Assembly: GCA_002726845.1 (NCBI GenBank)
Contig: PBSP01000082.1
Span: forward strand, 1-8,226
DNA from: Methanobacteriota archaeon
Lineage (GTDB): Archaea; Thermoplasmatota; Poseidoniia; Poseidoniales; Poseidoniaceae
DNA length: 8,226 bases
Reading direction: 5' to 3'
A program made the translations under genes and the position numbers. Shown here one piece after another: positions 1 to 6,880 of the stretch. Under the pieces are notes generated by a model, which was given only the letters and a program-made list of their open reading frames with translations, was not told where the DNA came from and did not search any database. Within the stretch, counting starts at the first letter, position 1, and each line of letters opens with the position of its first letter.

Positions 1-10
1 TCGCCTTCAT
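1..10 (-). CDS. Possible start of a further minus-strand gene, cut by the left window edge
   Basis: Eight bases after the TGA stop of the neighbouring SDR gene there is an ATG (bases 10-8), followed by codons for Lys and Ala before the window ends. It is preceded by GGGAG (bases 18-14) with a 3-base spacer AGC. The same arrangement, GGGAG then AAGC then ATG, precedes the well-supported SDR at 3930-4664, and GTGAG-AGC-ATG precedes the small ORF at 6881-6979, so the site looks like a genuine ribosome binding site. Only three codons are visible, so nothing can be said about the product. If real, it is probably co-transcribed with the SDR upstream. Confidence 0.35.
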
Positions 11-18
11 GCTCTCCC

Positions 19-738
19 TCAAACAAGGACGTTCGCCATACCACCATCAAGGTGTAGGACTTGCCCTGTCAGGTTGTCAGGAGCATCGGTGAGGAGCCAA
101 AACATGGCTGATGCAGCCTCTTGCTTTTGGTTAATACGTTGTGTGGGAATCTTTTGTGAGGCCGCCTCGCGCATTGCATCGCTTGCCAAAATTTTCGATG
201 CCATCTTGGTATCCGTCAATCCAGGGGCTACTGCATTGATTCGCAAACCTCGGCGTGCATATGTTGCCGCAGCAGACCGGACCATCGCTTCTATGCCACC
301 TTTTGCTGCAGCTATCGCTTCATGATTGACGAGTCCGAGGGAACCTGCGACACTTGAAGTGAAGACCATGCGCCCTTGCCCTTGTCGAAGCATCGCCTTT
401 CCGCCGATTGACAACGTCAGGAAGGCTGAGGTCAGGTTTGTTGTAATCACCTCTTCAAAGGCATCCTGATTGAGTGCGTGAGGTGGACGAATGACGATGG
501 AGCCAACGCAGTGCAAAATACCGTGAATCTCACCTTTCTGCTTTGCTGCATCGATGCATTGTTTGATGTCATCTTCTTTCGTTGCGTCTCCAATCGTAGC
601 GCTGTGTCCTTGTTGCTGGAGTCGATTTGCGTGTTCTTGGTCACGAACAAGAGCGTGGATTTGATGCCCTGCATTGGTTAATCGCTCAATAACTTCTGAA
701 GCAATGTCGCTGTTTCCGCCGATAACTACGTGGTTCAT
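19..738 (-). CDS. SDR-family protein lacking the catalytic tyrosine
   Basis: A 239-residue short-chain dehydrogenase/reductase, full length for a classical SDR. The N-terminal Rossmann fold begins VVIGGNSDIA (residues 4-13), a GANSDIA-like variant of the usual TGxxxGIG nucleotide loop. The active-site Asn is N101 (TTNLTSAF) and the active-site Ser S129 (FTSSVAGS). The Lys is K146 in AIAAAKGG, but the residue four before it, normally the catalytic Tyr of YxxxK, is I142. The C-terminal motifs are intact (INAVAPGLTDT near 167-177; GQVLHLDGG at 225-233). The fold and NAD(P) binding are therefore well supported, but ordinary Tyr-dependent oxidoreductase chemistry is not. It may belong to an atypical SDR subfamily with another proton donor, or be non-catalytic. 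The ATG at 738 leaves 89 bases to the divergent CoA-binding gene. No clear Shine-Dalgarno precedes it. The substrate cannot be inferred. Confidence 0.93.
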   Translation of the reverse strand: MNHVVIGGNSDIASEVIERLTNAGHQIHALVRDQEHANRLQQQGHSATIGDATKEDDIKQCIDAAKQKGEIHGILHCVGSIVIRPPHALNQDAFEEVITTNLTSAFLTLSIGGKAMLRQGQGRMVFTSSVAGSLGLVNHEAIAAAKGGIEAMVRSAAATYARRGLRINAVAPGLTDTKMASKILASDAMREAASQKIPTQRINQKQEAASAMFWLLTDAPDNLTGQVLHLDGGMANVLV

Positions 739-827
739 GGGTTGGCATTGCTTGGTTTTGCTTTTGAATCGCAGTTTTCATCCACAAACAAACAGGCTTT
801 GAAAACAAAGATGCTCCACTGAGAAAC
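739..827. promoter_or_regulatory. Divergent promoter region with inverted repeat
   Basis: This is the only divergent gap in the window, so promoters for the SDR (leftward) and the CoA-binding gene (rightward) must both lie here. GTTTTCA at 774-780 and TGAAAAC at 800-806 form a perfect 7-base inverted repeat around a 19-base spacer. The right arm is part of a smaller palindrome, CTTTG-AAAA-CAAAG (797-810). The right arm lies 22-28 bases before the ATG at 828, the distance expected of an archaeal TATA-type box if that transcript is leaderless. The left arm lies 36-42 bases before the ATG at 738, allowing a leader of about 14 bases. Alternatively the repeat is an operator for a dimeric regulator. 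No canonical TATA box or -35/-10 pair is convincing. Confidence 0.4.
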
Positions 828-1469
828 ATGGACGGAGATACTTGGCTCCAAACGGTTCGCTCGGTCCACATCATTGGTGCGGGACTGCGAAGCGATCGCC
901 CTGCACACAGAGCCTTTCATGATGCAGGTGATATGGGTTATCGAATGATACCCGTTCACCCAAGAGACGCAGGAAACACCATACTTGGACGTCCCGTTCG
1001 TTCGCATCCTTGGCAGAATGAGGAGCCAGAGTTGTTCGTCCTGTTCCTCTCTCCTGACCGTGTTTTCGCATCGTTGCGGGAGTGGTTGCTCGAAGGACGA
1101 AAAATACCGTTTGTTTGGCTTCAACCTGGAGCTGAGCGAGAAGATGTGCTCGAGTTTCTTGAAAACGCAGGAATTCGTTACAGCGTGGGGCGATGCTGGG
1201 TGGTTACGGTAACAGAAGGCGACCTTCGATGCAACCAGCCACTTGATGCAGTTCCATGGTTCTTGCAGACAGTAGCACAGGATGGAAGCGAATGCTCTCT
1301 GTGGCGTGCCTTTGAATCAGGCCTTGACCACACACGGGACGAACCTTTGGAGTGGGTGGGTGATTTGTACGATCTCGAAGATTCGGATGAAACCATTGCA
1401 CGCTACGTTCGTTCGCTTCGGCAAGAAAACGAAACGTTGCTCGATGCAGCATATCGTCTTTCCAAGTAG
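828..1469 (+). CDS. CoA-binding domain protein (YccU-like) with unrecognised C-terminal extension
   Basis: A 213-residue protein. Residues about 10-130 fit the small CoA-binding Rossmann family (CoA_binding_2, YccU-like; related to the CoA-binding domain of succinyl-CoA ligases). The fold starts VHIIGAG (13-19), followed by SDRPAHR (22-28), GYRMIPVHP (37-45), a GRPV turn (54-57), FVWLQPGAERE (95-105) and an RCWVV strand (122-126), whose Cys matches the DRC-type end of the family. Free-standing members are usually about 120-145 residues. Here about 80 further residues follow, acidic and apparently helical at the end (LEWVGDLYDLEDSDETIARY onward), which I do not recognise. The family fold suggests CoA or nucleotide binding, but the physiological role is generally unknown. 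The gene is divergent from the SDR, and its TAG stop abuts the uvrB stop. The ATG at 828 puts the first beta strand at the usual position. Confidence 0.88.
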   Translation: MDGDTWLQTVRSVHIIGAGLRSDRPAHRAFHDAGDMGYRMIPVHPRDAGNTILGRPVRSHPWQNEEPELFVLFLSPDRVFASLREWLLEGRKIPFVWLQPGAEREDVLEFLENAGIRYSVGRCWVVTVTEGDLRCNQPLDAVPWFLQTVAQDGSECSLWRAFESGLDHTRDEPLEWVGDLYDLEDSDETIARYVRSLRQENETLLDAAYRLSK

Positions 1470-3893
1470 CTAAAGCGTCTGTTCAAGCTCAAAAATACGG
1501 TCTCTCAATCGAGCTGCTTCTTCGAAATCCAATTGTTTTGCAGCCTCCTTCATTGCCGATTTCAGTTCGTTGAGTAAATCCATACGTTGCTCGCGAGTAA
1601 GCTTTGAATTCACATCATCTGGCTCGTCATAAGTAAATTGGATTTTTGATTTTTCAATTGGAGTTTTTCTTTCAGTTTCAGCCCACGCTCCAGCACCAAG
1701 ATTGAATTTTGAGGCCCAATCTCCATCCTTTCTGCCACCCTTTTTTGCAACCAGACGACGTTTGCCATCCTTTGCAGTCGTGGTTCCAGCGATGAGCTCA
1801 TCGGCTTCGGAACCCATCTGGGGAAGTGCTTTCTTGATGGTTTTCGGAACAATACCATTGGCTTGGTTGTGAGCATCTTGCCGTTTTCGCCGTTCAAGGG
1901 TTTGGCGTATGCTGGCTTCCATCGCAGGACTCATCCCATCGGCATAGAGGAGCACACGTCCATGCTCGTTTCGTGCAGCACGCCCTATTGTTTGCAGAAG
2001 GGAACGTTCGTTTCGTAGAAATCCTTGGCGATCGGCATCGAAAATGGCCACAAGACTCACTTCAGGTATGTCCAATCCTTCTCGCAGCAAATTGATTCCA
2101 ACCACGACATCAATGTGACCAATTCGTAAGGCGTTGAGGATTTCCGTTCGCTCGATGGTATCAATCTCTGAGTGTAGGTGATGCGACCGCACACCCATTC
2201 GATTCAGATATTCTGCGACTTCTTCTGCGAATTTTATTGTTAAGACTGTGACAAGACAACGCTCACCTCGCTCGATGCGAAGATTGATCTCTGAGAGAAG
2301 GTCGGCGACTTGACCTTCTGTAGGCCGTACTTCGATGTTCGGATCAAGAAGACCCGTTGGTCGCAGTTCCATCTTTGCAATCCCTTGAATGGATTGGAGC
2401 AGTTCGTACATGGTTTCAGAGTCGGGGTGTTTCTTCTTTTTCTGGCCAGGTTTGGCGCCACCCGCAGAAGCGACATGTTCCAAGCCAAGTGGCACTTTCT
2501 GATCGGTTACCTCACAAAGGTGCCGCAGTTCACGTTCACCGGGTGTTGCAGATACGTACACCATTTGTGGTACGAGGTGTTGGAACTCGGGCATTTTTAG
2601 TGGGCGGTTGTCGGCAGCAGTTGGTAGTCTGAATCCGTGTTCGATGAGGCTGTCCTTACGTGATTTGTCTCCGAAGTACATCCCGCCTACTTGTGGAAGT
2701 GTAACGTGGGATTCGTCCATGATGACGAGGAATTTCTTCGGGTCTCCATGAAATTGCCGAGCGCACGCTGCGAAGAAGTCCAACAAGCAGTACGGGCGTT
2801 CACCCGGTTGTCGACCATCAAAATGCAACGAATAGTTCTCAATCGCTTGACAATGCCCAATTTCACGCAACATTTCCAAATCGTATTGTGTACGTTGTTC
2901 AAGCCTGTGCCTCTCAAGGAATTTGTTTTGCGTATCGAATTCCGTGAGCCGGAGTTGAAGTTCATTCTCAATGCTCTCCAATGCTTCTTCAAACCGTTCC
3001 TCACTGGTCATGAAGAATTCTTTCGGGTGAATCCATGCTTCATCCAAATCGTCCAAAATTTCCCAAGAAACAGGGTCACAGACCTGTACGTGTGTAACCC
3101 CATCGAGATCGAAACGAATGCGGAGAGGGTCGTCACGAGAAGGCATCCACACGTCGAGAACCTCTCCTCGCAGTCGACATTCGCCGCGGGAAAGGTCGGT
3201 TGTGGTTCGGGTGTATTGGAGTGCAACCAATTCGCGAACGAGATCTTGTGGATCGATCTCTTGCCCTATGTGAACGCGAGCATGATGTTCGAGAAACGTC
3301 TCTGGTGGGTTCAGACCGTATATGCAGGATACCGAGGAGACAATCACACAATCCGGTCGACTAACGAGGCTTGCAACAGCAGCAAACCGTTCTTGTTCGA
3401 TTCGTTCGTTGATCGACATTTCTTTGTCGATGTACAAATCCCGTTTTGCAAGATATGCTTCAGGCTGGTAATAGTCGTAATGCGAAACAAAGTAATCAAC
3501 TGCATTTTCTGGAAAATAGCTTGCAACTTCATGGTACAGTTGCCGCGCCAACGTTTTGTTGTGGCTGAGAATGAGCGTTGGGACATTCAATCGTTCAATC
3601 ATGTTCGCCATAGCAAAGGTCTTGCCGCTTCCCGTAACTCCGAGCAGAATGCAGCGTTCTTGCCCATCTTCCAACTGTTTGACAAGCGTATCGATAGCGC
3701 CGGGTTGGTCTCCAGATGGTTCGAATTCACTGTGCAATTGAAATCGTTTTACCGAGGGGTGTAAATGTTCCAATGCAGCGCCTTCGAGGGCCTTTGAAAG
3801 ATCGAACGGGTCTCGCTCACCAAGGTCAACGTTGTTGACCACTTGGTCTGCGATGTGCTCAAACGCACCATCGTCATCCCAAACCTCGGTCAT
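1470..3893 (-). CDS. uvrB: UvrB, excinuclease ABC subunit B, with three expansions
   Basis: UvrB takes DNA from UvrA, verifies the lesion and recruits UvrC for incision. Residues are numbered from TTG 3911, an upstream alternative start; from ATG 3893 (807 aa) subtract 6. Visible are Walker A GVTGSGKT (91-98), the damage-probing beta-hairpin FVSHYDYYQPEAY (141-153), DESH (399-402), SATPG (454-458), RPTGLLDP (517-524), GINLLREGLDIPE (605-617), QTIGRAARN (640-648) and a C-terminal UVR motif (about 775-810) that binds UvrC. E. coli UvrB has 673 residues. The excess here is an acidic N-terminal extension of about 50, an insertion of about 42 with a KKKK patch between SATPG and RPTGLLDP, and a linker about 40 longer before the UVR motif. 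The hairpin has His where E. coli has Tyr92. ATG 3893 is preferred because neither start has a good Shine-Dalgarno and TTG leaves an 18-base gap. No uvrA or uvrC is in the window. Confidence 0.97.
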   Translation of the reverse strand: MTEVWDDDGAFEHIADQVVNNVDLGERDPFDLSKALEGAALEHLHPSVKRFQLHSEFEPSGDQPGAIDTLVKQLEDGQERCILLGVTGSGKTFAMANMIERLNVPTLILSHNKTLARQLYHEVASYFPENAVDYFVSHYDYYQPEAYLAKRDLYIDKEMSINERIEQERFAAVASLVSRPDCVIVSSVSCIYGLNPPETFLEHHARVHIGQEIDPQDLVRELVALQYTRTTTDLSRGECRLRGEVLDVWMPSRDDPLRIRFDLDGVTHVQVCDPVSWEILDDLDEAWIHPKEFFMTSEERFEEALESIENELQLRLTEFDTQNKFLERHRLEQRTQYDLEMLREIGHCQAIENYSLHFDGRQPGERPYCLLDFFAACARQFHGDPKKFLVIMDESHVTLPQVGGMYFGDKSRKDSLIEHGFRLPTAADNRPLKMPEFQHLVPQMVYVSATPGERELRHLCEVTDQKVPLGLEHVASAGGAKPGQKKKKHPDSETMYELLQSIQGIAKMELRPTGLLDPNIEVRPTEGQVADLLSEINLRIERGERCLVTVLTIKFAEEVAEYLNRMGVRSHHLHSEIDTIERTEILNALRIGHIDVVVGINLLREGLDIPEVSLVAIFDADRQGFLRNERSLLQTIGRAARNEHGRVLLYADGMSPAMEASIRQTLERRKRQDAHNQANGIVPKTIKKALPQMGSEADELIAGTTTAKDGKRRLVAKKGGRKDGDWASKFNLGAGAWAETERKTPIEKSKIQFTYDEPDDVNSKLTREQRMDLLNELKSAMKEAAKQLDFEEAARLRDRIFELEQTL

Positions 3894-3929
3894 GGTCGTG
3901 CTTCGCGCCAACCCTTCATGAAGATGCGT

Positions 3930-4664
3930 TTAGGGCAAATAGAGTCCGCCATTGGCATGAAGGACAGCCCCAGTAATGTAGGCCGCATCATCGCTGAGAA
4001 GGAAGGAAACGATGGACGCCATCTCATCGCTGGTGCCGATTCGTTTGAGCGGGACTTCCTCAATTCGTTGTTCACGTTTCTCTTTTGAATCGCCTGCAAG
4101 GATGTCTGTATCGACGTAACCTGGTGCAAGAACGTTCACCCGCTTTCCTTCAGGACCCACAGCAAGTGCGAGTGACCGAGCCCACGTACTCAGTGCAGCC
4201 TTAGAAGCGGCATAGTCCGCACCATGTGGCGAACCACGGGTGGCGAGTTGAGAGCCGATAACAACCATGCTGGCGTTTGGCGAGAGGTGGGGTTGAATCA
4301 CCTTGAAAACGTTGACAGCACCTTCGAAGTTGGCTTTCATGGTGCGACGTAGGTCTGCCAATTCCATATCATCGGCAGATACTCGATCGTAGCGACCGTG
4401 ATTAAGGACCAACGCATCGATTTTTCTGTTCATCCATGGATGAATGCCAAGGAGACCAACCTCGCCATCGTCCGTACAATCGACCTTGACTGCAAGTGCA
4501 TCAGCGCCAGAGGTTCGAATCGCATCAACCACCATTTCTGCTGGTTTCGACGACGTGTTGTAGGTGAGAAGCACATCGTATCCGTCGTTGGCCAACCGAC
4601 GACTGATGGCAGCACCGATTCCTCGGCCGCCTCCGGTAACCAGGACGACGGGTCGAGTGGTCAT
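3930..4664 (-). CDS. Classical SDR oxidoreductase (FabG-like)
   Basis: A 244-residue classical short-chain dehydrogenase/reductase resembling 3-oxoacyl-ACP reductases. All hallmarks are present: TGGGRGIG (10-17) for the dinucleotide, LVLNHG (85-90) in place of NNAG, active-site N112 (KANFEG), S138 (IGSQLA), Y151 and K155 (YAASK), and the PGYVDTD segment (181-187). It ends in GAVLHANGGLYLP, the usual FabG-type terminus. It should be a cytosolic NAD(P)(H)-dependent oxidoreductase. The substrate (acyl-ACP/CoA, sugar, alcohol) cannot be assigned, and fabG is not justified without other fatty-acid genes nearby. The start is supported by GGGAG (4673-4669) four bases before ATG 4664. It lies 30 bases downstream of the pyrophosphohydrolase gene and 36 bases upstream of the uvrB ATG. 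Unlike the SDR at 19-738, its catalytic tetrad is complete. Confidence 0.95.
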   Translation of the reverse strand: MTTRPVVLVTGGGRGIGAAISRRLANDGYDVLLTYNTSSKPAEMVVDAIRTSGADALAVKVDCTDDGEVGLLGIHPWMNRKIDALVLNHGRYDRVSADDMELADLRRTMKANFEGAVNVFKVIQPHLSPNASMVVIGSQLATRGSPHGADYAASKAALSTWARSLALAVGPEGKRVNVLAPGYVDTDILAGDSKEKREQRIEEVPLKRIGTSDEMASIVSFLLSDDAAYITGAVLHANGGLYLP

Positions 4665-4694
4665 GCTTCTCCCAGTGGGGGGGTATTCATCAAT

Positions 4695-5099
4695 TCATTG
4701 CAAGAATTGAGCCAGTTGAGGTGGCTGCCAACCCTCGGGTTTCAACACTTTTCCGTCTTCTCTTCGAATGACTTTCCCATCAACAAGTTTGGACATGTTG
4801 CTTCGATGAACTTCATTAAATGCGTCATCATAAATGTCTTGCATACCGTGATTTATGATGGTACCAGCAAGAATGTAGCCGATATCGGCCAATGCATCGA
4901 GAACTTCAACCAAATCCCCAGAACGGGCTGCTTCTGCATATTCCTGAACCTCTTCAGTGAGCAACTTTATTCTTAATTCAATCAATTCTTTTGGGCCGAG
5001 ATCTGGAGTTTCAAGTTTGGGGATGTCAAATGCTTCGTTGAATTCAAGCAGCGATTGAACAATTGGGTTCATGTGTCGCAAGTATGAAACTCGGTTCAT
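4695..5099 (-). CDS. MazG-like / PRA-PH-fold nucleotide pyrophosphohydrolase
   Basis: A small all-alpha NTP-pyrophosphohydrolase-like protein of 134 residues, or 125 if it starts at the second in-frame ATG (5072-5070, MNPIVQSLLEF), where similar proteins often begin. Numbering from TTG 5102, one codon upstream, the metal-binding signature is TEEVQEY (E50, E51, E54) followed by EVLDALADIGY (E66, D69, D73), matching the ExxE...ExxD pattern that holds Mg2+ in MazG, dUTPase-like and phosphoribosyl-ATP pyrophosphohydrolase folds. The tail FNEVHRSNMSKL...REDGKVLKPEGW is typical of a family common in phages and bacteria, annotated as phosphoribosyl-ATP pyrophosphohydrolase-like. It probably hydrolyses a nucleoside triphosphate to the monophosphate and PPi, perhaps as a nucleotide-pool cleaning enzyme. 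There is no histidine operon here, so a HisE role is unlikely. It sits 26 bases after znuB. No clear Shine-Dalgarno is visible. Confidence 0.85.
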   Translation of the reverse strand: MNRVSYLRHMNPIVQSLLEFNEAFDIPKLETPDLGPKELIELRIKLLTEEVQEYAEAARSGDLVEVLDALADIGYILAGTIINHGMQDIYDDAFNEVHRSNMSKLVDGKVIRREDGKVLKPEGWQPPQLAQFLQ

Positions 5100-5125
5100 C
5101 AATCTTGCATTGCTGCTCGATGGGA

Positions 5126-6037
5126 TTATGGGTTGACATTTTTTGTTCGATTAAAGTACAACGTTTTCCCAGTGAGCACGATTCCAAAGAGTATTGCAGA
5201 CACTAAAGCGATCATCGAACCACTGCCTGTATCGAGTTCAAACGAGAGAAACAGGCCCAAGAAAACCGCACTGAGTCCAAAAAATTGCGTCCACAGCATA
5301 CAGCCTCTGTAGCTCTTCCCAACCAGTTGAGCGGTCGCAGCAGGCGTAACCAACAATGCTGTGACAAGCAGCGTTCCAATCACTTGAACCATGGAGACGA
5401 CCACTGCAGCAATCGTGACGCTGAACCATAGACCAATCCACCGGACGGGGAGTCCCTGAACACGAGCAGCAACAGCATCAATGGTCGTGGCGAGCAGGGA
5501 ATCATGCAAAACAAACAGTGAACCGAGGCTGAAGATGCTTACCAGCAATATGAGGTCGAGGTCCTCGTAGTCGATGAGCAGAAGGTTGCCAAACAAATAT
5601 CCCTCTATGTCGGATGTAATCCCTCCCCCCCAGATTCTAAGAACGACCAGTCCCAAAGCGAGCATACCCGTTAGGAAAATTGCGATGGATGCGTCTCCTG
5701 TAAGCAAATCACGCTCCTGCAATTCAAAAATTAAAATCGCGGATATGACGCTCAGAAGAAGTGCATACCACAGCGGTGCTGTCGCACCAAGGACGATTCC
5801 TATCGCAACCCCTCCGAAAGAAACGTGGGCAAGCCCATCGCCCATCAAGGCGAGGTTCCTCATCAAGAGGAACGATCCATAAAACCCAGCTACAATGGTT
5901 ACAAGAATGGCAGCAATTAACGCTCGATGGAACATTTCGAGTTCAAACAAAGCAGGGAAGGTTCTGCCAGGAACAATCGGTGCAAAGAGTTCGAGAACGG
6001 GTCCAAAAATCGAAACAACGAACTCGCTGATGGCCAT
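5126..6037 (-). CDS. znuB: Zinc/manganese ABC transporter permease, ABC-3 family (ZnuB-like)
   Basis: A 303-residue hydrophobic integral membrane protein of the ABC-3 permease family, which forms the dimeric channel for Zn2+, Mn2+ or Fe2+ uptake. Family landmarks in order are FLLMRNLALMGDGLAHVSFGG (near 56-76, equivalent to the GDALSHA region), FLTGMLALGL (121-130), EGYLFGNLLLID (145-156), the cytoplasmic ATPase-coupling stretch around DAVAARVQGLPVRW (187-200), QVIGTLLVTALLVTPAATA (218-236) and the Ser/Gly turn DTGSGSMIA (269-277). Roughly eight membrane helices are expected. About 35 residues precede the first core helix, slightly long for the family. The start codon overlaps the znuC stop as TAATG, and GGGGG (6049-6045) lies 7 bases upstream, so translation is probably coupled. 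Zinc specificity is inferred from the His-rich binding protein. Confidence 0.95.
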   Translation of the reverse strand: MAISEFVVSIFGPVLELFAPIVPGRTFPALFELEMFHRALIAAILVTIVAGFYGSFLLMRNLALMGDGLAHVSFGGVAIGIVLGATAPLWYALLLSVISAILIFELQERDLLTGDASIAIFLTGMLALGLVVLRIWGGGITSDIEGYLFGNLLLIDYEDLDLILLVSIFSLGSLFVLHDSLLATTIDAVAARVQGLPVRWIGLWFSVTIAAVVVSMVQVIGTLLVTALLVTPAATAQLVGKSYRGCMLWTQFFGLSAVFLGLFLSFELDTGSGSMIALVSAILFGIVLTGKTLYFNRTKNVNP

Positions 6038-6834
6038 TATTCATCCCCCTTTTCTGATGGTGTGGATATCTGTACACTCGATGGTGCATGGACGTGGTCA
6101 ATACCCCGCAATCCTGCAAGTTCGATGATGTCAGGAAGTTGTTCAGGATGGCCATCGTACTGAATTCCACCATCAAGGTAAATCACTCGATGAGCGGATT
6201 GACGAATTGCTGCCATGTCGTGTGAAACCAGAATGAGCGTTTTGTTTTGATCGTGACATAGGTCGTCCAGAAGCTTCAGGATACCGTTCCTTGCGCTTCG
6301 GTCTACGTTGACGAGAGGTTCGTCAAAGATTAGAACTTCTGCGTTGGACGCTAACGCTCTTCCTATCACTGCTCGTTGACGTTGTCCACCAGACAGGCGG
6401 CCGATGTCTTTGTTGGCAAGTTCACTCATCCCAGTGAGTTCCATCGCTTCTTCTACTCTGGCCCGTTTTTCCTCCTGACCGTTCCTTCGTAGTTCAATCT
6501 GCGAGACTGTGCCCATAGTGATGAGTTCTTTTACAGTCATACGCATCTTGGTTGGAATGTTTGCTGCGGTTTGTGAGACCCAACCAATACGTCCACGGAA
6601 GTTTGAAGGGTCTGTGTTTTGGCCAAAAACCTCGACCTTTCCGTTGTCAGCTCGCAGAACACCCAATATCGTCAGAAGAAGAGTGGTTTTCCCTCCCCCG
6701 TTTGGTCCGACAATACCTACGAATTCGCCTTTTTTAATTTCAAGGTCAATGCCTTCTAAAACCAGTTTACCAGATCTGCTGACAAACAAATCAGCGACTG
6801 AAATGACAGACTGATCTTGGTCTGTTTCTTTCAA
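6037..6834 (-). CDS. znuC: Zinc ABC transporter ATP-binding protein (ZnuC-like)
   Basis: A 265-residue ABC ATPase that powers the ZnuB-like permease from the cytoplasmic face. All nucleotide-binding motifs are present: Walker A GPNGGGKTT (43-51), Q-loop Q88 (GWVSQTAAN), signature LSGGQRQR (147-154), Walker B VLIFDEP (167-173), D-loop LVNVD (174-178) and switch histidine H205 (VSHDM). The start is TTG at 6834. The reading frame upstream has no ATG, GTG or TTG before a TGA at 6915-6913, and the next in-frame Met lies after Walker A. A GAGG at 6845-6842 with a 7-base spacer supports the TTG. Residues after about 245 form a short polar tail with DHVHAP, a possible weak metal site. The stop TAA shares its last A with the znuB ATG. 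Confidence 0.96.
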   Translation of the reverse strand: MKETDQDQSVISVADLFVSRSGKLVLEGIDLEIKKGEFVGIVGPNGGGKTTLLLTILGVLRADNGKVEVFGQNTDPSNFRGRIGWVSQTAANIPTKMRMTVKELITMGTVSQIELRRNGQEEKRARVEEAMELTGMSELANKDIGRLSGGQRQRAVIGRALASNAEVLIFDEPLVNVDRSARNGILKLLDDLCHDQNKTLILVSHDMAAIRQSAHRVIYLDGGIQYDGHPEQLPDIIELAGLRGIDHVHAPSSVQISTPSEKGDE

Positions 6835-6841
6835 GCCATCG

Positions 6842-6845
6842 CCTC
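6842..6845 (-). promoter_or_regulatory. Shine-Dalgarno site deciding the TTG start of znuC
   Basis: On the minus strand GAGG is followed by the 7-base spacer CGATGGC and then TTG AAA. The ATG inside the spacer is in another frame and meets TGA after two codons (ATG GCT TGA), so it cannot start znuC. The position relative to TTG is ideal for ribosome binding. Confidence 0.6.
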
Positions 6846-6880
6846 GACTGCTCGGTTGGGCCTGTGTGGCAATTCCAGAG

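Noticed and set aside
2691..3764. A 357-codon open frame on the plus strand, antisense to uvrB
   Set aside because: It lies wholly within uvrB, whose conserved motifs are encoded on the other strand throughout. Its translation has no recognisable domain and looks like a composition shadow.
3894..3911. TTG at 3911 as the uvrB start
   Set aside because: It adds only six residues and has no spaced ribosome site. The ATG at 3893 is simpler, although TTG cannot be excluded because znuC uses one.
4677..4683. Run of seven G between the SDR and MazG-like genes as a slippage switch
   Set aside because: It lies in a non-coding gap, so length changes would not shift any reading frame. An effect on the nearby ribosome site is possible, but nothing in the sequence supports it.
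4398..4976. A 192-codon plus-strand frame spanning the SDR and pyrophosphohydrolase genes
   Set aside because: It crosses two well-supported minus-strand genes and their gap, and the translation shows no family features.
5100..5102. TTG at 5102 as the start of the MazG-like gene
   Set aside because: An ATG follows immediately at 5099 in the same frame, and neither has a distinguishing Shine-Dalgarno, so the ATG is preferred.
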